Position numbers and translations under genes: made by a program
The notes under the pieces: generated by a model
What the model saw: the letters and a program-made list of their open reading frames with translations, nothing else
Told to the model about the DNA's origin: nothing
Database searches by the model: none
DNA from: Qipengyuania marisflavi
GTDB lineage: Bacteria > Pseudomonadota > Alphaproteobacteria > Sphingomonadales > Sphingomonadaceae
Direction: 5' to 3'
Assembly: GCF_005884405.1 (NCBI RefSeq)
Contig: NZ_VCAO01000003.1
Location: 372,001 to 436,000 of the forward strand
DNA length: 64,000 bases
Shown here: one piece after another, positions 62,501 through 64,000 of the stretch
Position numbering within the stretch: the stretch's first letter is position 1
Layout: every line of letters starts with the position of its first letter

Positions 62501-64000
62501 ATGTATGAAGAACTCCACGATGTCCTGGTCATCGGTTCTGGCGCTGCTGGACTGACCGCCGCGCTGGCGCTGGCCGAGCACAAGAAGGTGCTGGTGCTGG
62601 CCAAGGGTTCGCTTGATGGCGGATCGACTGCCTGGGCGCAGGGCGGGATTGCCGCCGTGCTGGATGCGGGCGACACGTTCGACAACCATGTGCGTGACAC
62701 GATGGTGGCGGGCGCAGGGTTGAACCGGCTGGAAACGGTCGAATACGTTATCGAACGCGCGCCCGAAAGCATTGCCCGGCTGGTCGAGCTGGGCGTACCG
62801 TTCAATCAGGACAGCGGCGATCTGCACCTGACGCGCGAGGGCGGGCATTCGCACCGCCGCATCGTCCATGTCGATGATGCCACAGGCTGGGCAGTGCAGG
62901 AGGCCCTGCTGAAGGCCGCCACGGCAAACCCCAACATTACGCTGTTGCCGGGGCAGACCTGCATCGATCTGATCACCGGGCGCAATCAGGAACACTATTC
63001 GGGATCGGGCCGCGTATGGGGCGCCTATGCGCTGGACGAGGCGAGCGGCAAGGTGCTGACCCATGTCGCGCGCGCCACGGTGCTTGCGACCGGCGGCGCG
63101 GGCCGCGTCTATCTGTTCTCCACCTCGCCGCGCGGCGCGACGGGGGACGGGATCGCGATGGCATGGCGCGCCGGGGCGCGGGTTTCCAACATGGAAATGA
63201 TGCAGTTCCACCCGACCTGCCTGTACAATCTTGAGGTCAAGAATTTCCTGATCACCGAGGCTGTGCGCGGCGAGGGTGGGCATCTGATCAACCCGGTCAC
63301 CGGACACCGCTATATGGCCGATTACGATGCCGAGCGGATGGAGCTGGCCCCGCGCGATATCGTGGCGCGTGCCAATGATGACCAGATCAAACGCTATGGT
63401 CTGGACTATGTCCATCTCGACATCAGCCACCAGCCCGCCGATTTCGTAAAGGCGCATTTCCCCACCATCTATGACAAATTGATGGGGCTGGGGATCGATA
63501 TGACCACGGATCCGATCCCGGTCGTCCCGGCGCAGCATTATACCTGCGGCGGGGTGCTGATCGGGCTGGATGCCAAGACCGATCTGCCCGGCCTGTGGGC
63601 GGCGGGCGAATGCACTGAAAGCGGGCTGCATGGTTCCAACCGGCTGGCGTCCAATTCGCTGCTGGAATGCTTCGTCTTTGGCGAGGCGGCGGCCAAGGAT
63701 GTGCTGGCCAGCTGGGATGATCTGGAAGATCCGCCCGCGATCCTACCGTGGGATGAAAGCCGCGTCACCGATTCTGATGAAGAGGTGGTGATTAAGCAGA
63801 ACTGGACCGAAATCCGCCGCTTCATGTGGAATTACGTCGGCATTGTCCGCACCACCAAACGGCTGGAGCGGGCAGCGCACCGCATTCGGATGCTGCGCGG
63901 CGAGGTCGAGGATTATTACGGCCATTTCCGCGTCACCACCGATCTGATCGAGTTGCGTAATCTGATTGAATCGGCGGATCTGATCGTCACCAGCGCGCTG
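62501..64000 (+). CDS. nadB: L-aspartate oxidase, 3' end outside the window
   Basis: The first 500 codons of an FAD-dependent L-aspartate oxidase (first step of NAD synthesis, aspartate to iminoaspartate). The dinucleotide-binding motif VLVIGSGAAGLTAALALA, STAWAQGGIAAVL, the catalytic-site HRRIVHVDDATG, FHPTCLY and GLWAAGECTESGLHGSNRLASNSLLEC are all present and match NadB rather than succinate dehydrogenase. The ATG at 62501 begins at YEELHDV. The gene runs past the right edge, so its end is not seen. Confidence 0.95.
   Translation, partial: MYEELHDVLVIGSGAAGLTAALALAEHKKVLVLAKGSLDGGSTAWAQGGIAAVLDAGDTFDNHVRDTMVAGAGLNRLETVEYVIERAPESIARLVELGVPFNQDSGDLHLTREGGHSHRRIVHVDDATGWAVQEALLKAATANPNITLLPGQTCIDLITGRNQEHYSGSGRVWGAYALDEASGKVLTHVARATVLATGGAGRVYLFSTSPRGATGDGIAMAWRAGARVSNMEMMQFHPTCLYNLEVKNFLITEAVRGEGGHLINPVTGHRYMADYDAERMELAPRDIVARANDDQIKRYGLDYVHLDISHQPADFVKAHFPTIYDKLMGLGIDMTTDPIPVVPAQHYTCGGVLIGLDAKTDLPGLWAAGECTESGLHGSNRLASNSLLECFVFGEAAAKDVLASWDDLEDPPAILPWDESRVTDSDEEVVIKQNWTEIRRFMWNYVGIVRTTKRLERAAHRIRMLRGEVEDYYGHFRVTTDLIELRNLIESADLIVTSAL

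Overview
The window is a gene-dense stretch of about 63% G+C chromosome from an alphaproteobacterium, most probably a sphingomonad and perhaps an Erythrobacteraceae member. This rests on general gene content: a HWE-family kinase, an isovaleryl-CoA dehydrogenase/methylcrotonyl-CoA carboxylase pair, a zf-CHCC protein, a single-chain serine dehydratase, a ParD-like/zeta toxin pair, and the IVVTA motif common in sphingomonad exported proteins. The species cannot be named from sequence alone. I saw no rRNA, tRNA, CRISPR array, transposase or integrase. Genes sit tightly together with many ATGA/TGATG overlaps.

Layout. 1-5.2 kb (minus): ribA fragment, xth, lolA, rpmG and a pabBC-rluA-arfB operon, with two clear intrinsic terminators. 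5.3-9.7 kb: a HerA-like ATPase, then a minus-strand operon of a six-EF-hand secreted protein, an OmpR-type regulator and a histidine kinase, preceded by 11-bp-phased direct repeats. 9.9-15.3 kb: cupin and VOC proteins, two proline-directed peptidases, a thioesterase. 15.3-22.5 kb: a cyclic-di-GMP cluster of two membrane diguanylate cyclases and a GAF-PAS-GGDEF-EAL protein broken by an in-frame stop, surrounding alanine dehydrogenase; one cyclase ends in a copy of the alanine dehydrogenase C-terminus. 22.6-31 kb: ftsK, a ThiE-like gene, yggS, glnD and an acyl-CoA ligase. 30.9-37.6 kb: lgt and a MidA-like methyltransferase, a choline/betaine-type ABC importer, a lipoprotein and a HWE sensor kinase.

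37.8-44.6 kb (plus): leucine degradation (ivd, mccB) interrupted by an AT-richer TrmH-like methyltransferase, then lipid-related genes, a TetR regulator and a glycosyltransferase. 44.6-48.3 kb: a second glycosyltransferase and a two-gene phage-type cassette (small beta-sandwich protein plus beta-helix spike) resembling gene-transfer-agent head spikes. 48.3-55.5 kb: gyrB, sdaA, an exported protein with an odd TonB-box-like motif, a 27-residue membrane peptide gene, a structured intergenic region, and guaA. 55.5-64 kb: a ParD-like/zeta toxin-antitoxin pair sharing a compact divergent promoter with an endonuclease III homologue, a CHRD lipoprotein, DUF924, a frameshifted CPBP protease gene, tldD, a zinc-finger protein, an ABC ATPase, a small CxxC protein and nadB running off the right edge.

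The most interesting items are the spike cassette, the captured alanine dehydrogenase tail, the EF-hand/two-component operon with its repeats, the shared toxin-antitoxin/nth promoter and the transferred methyltransferase inside the leucine operon. All functions are inferred from sequence reading alone.
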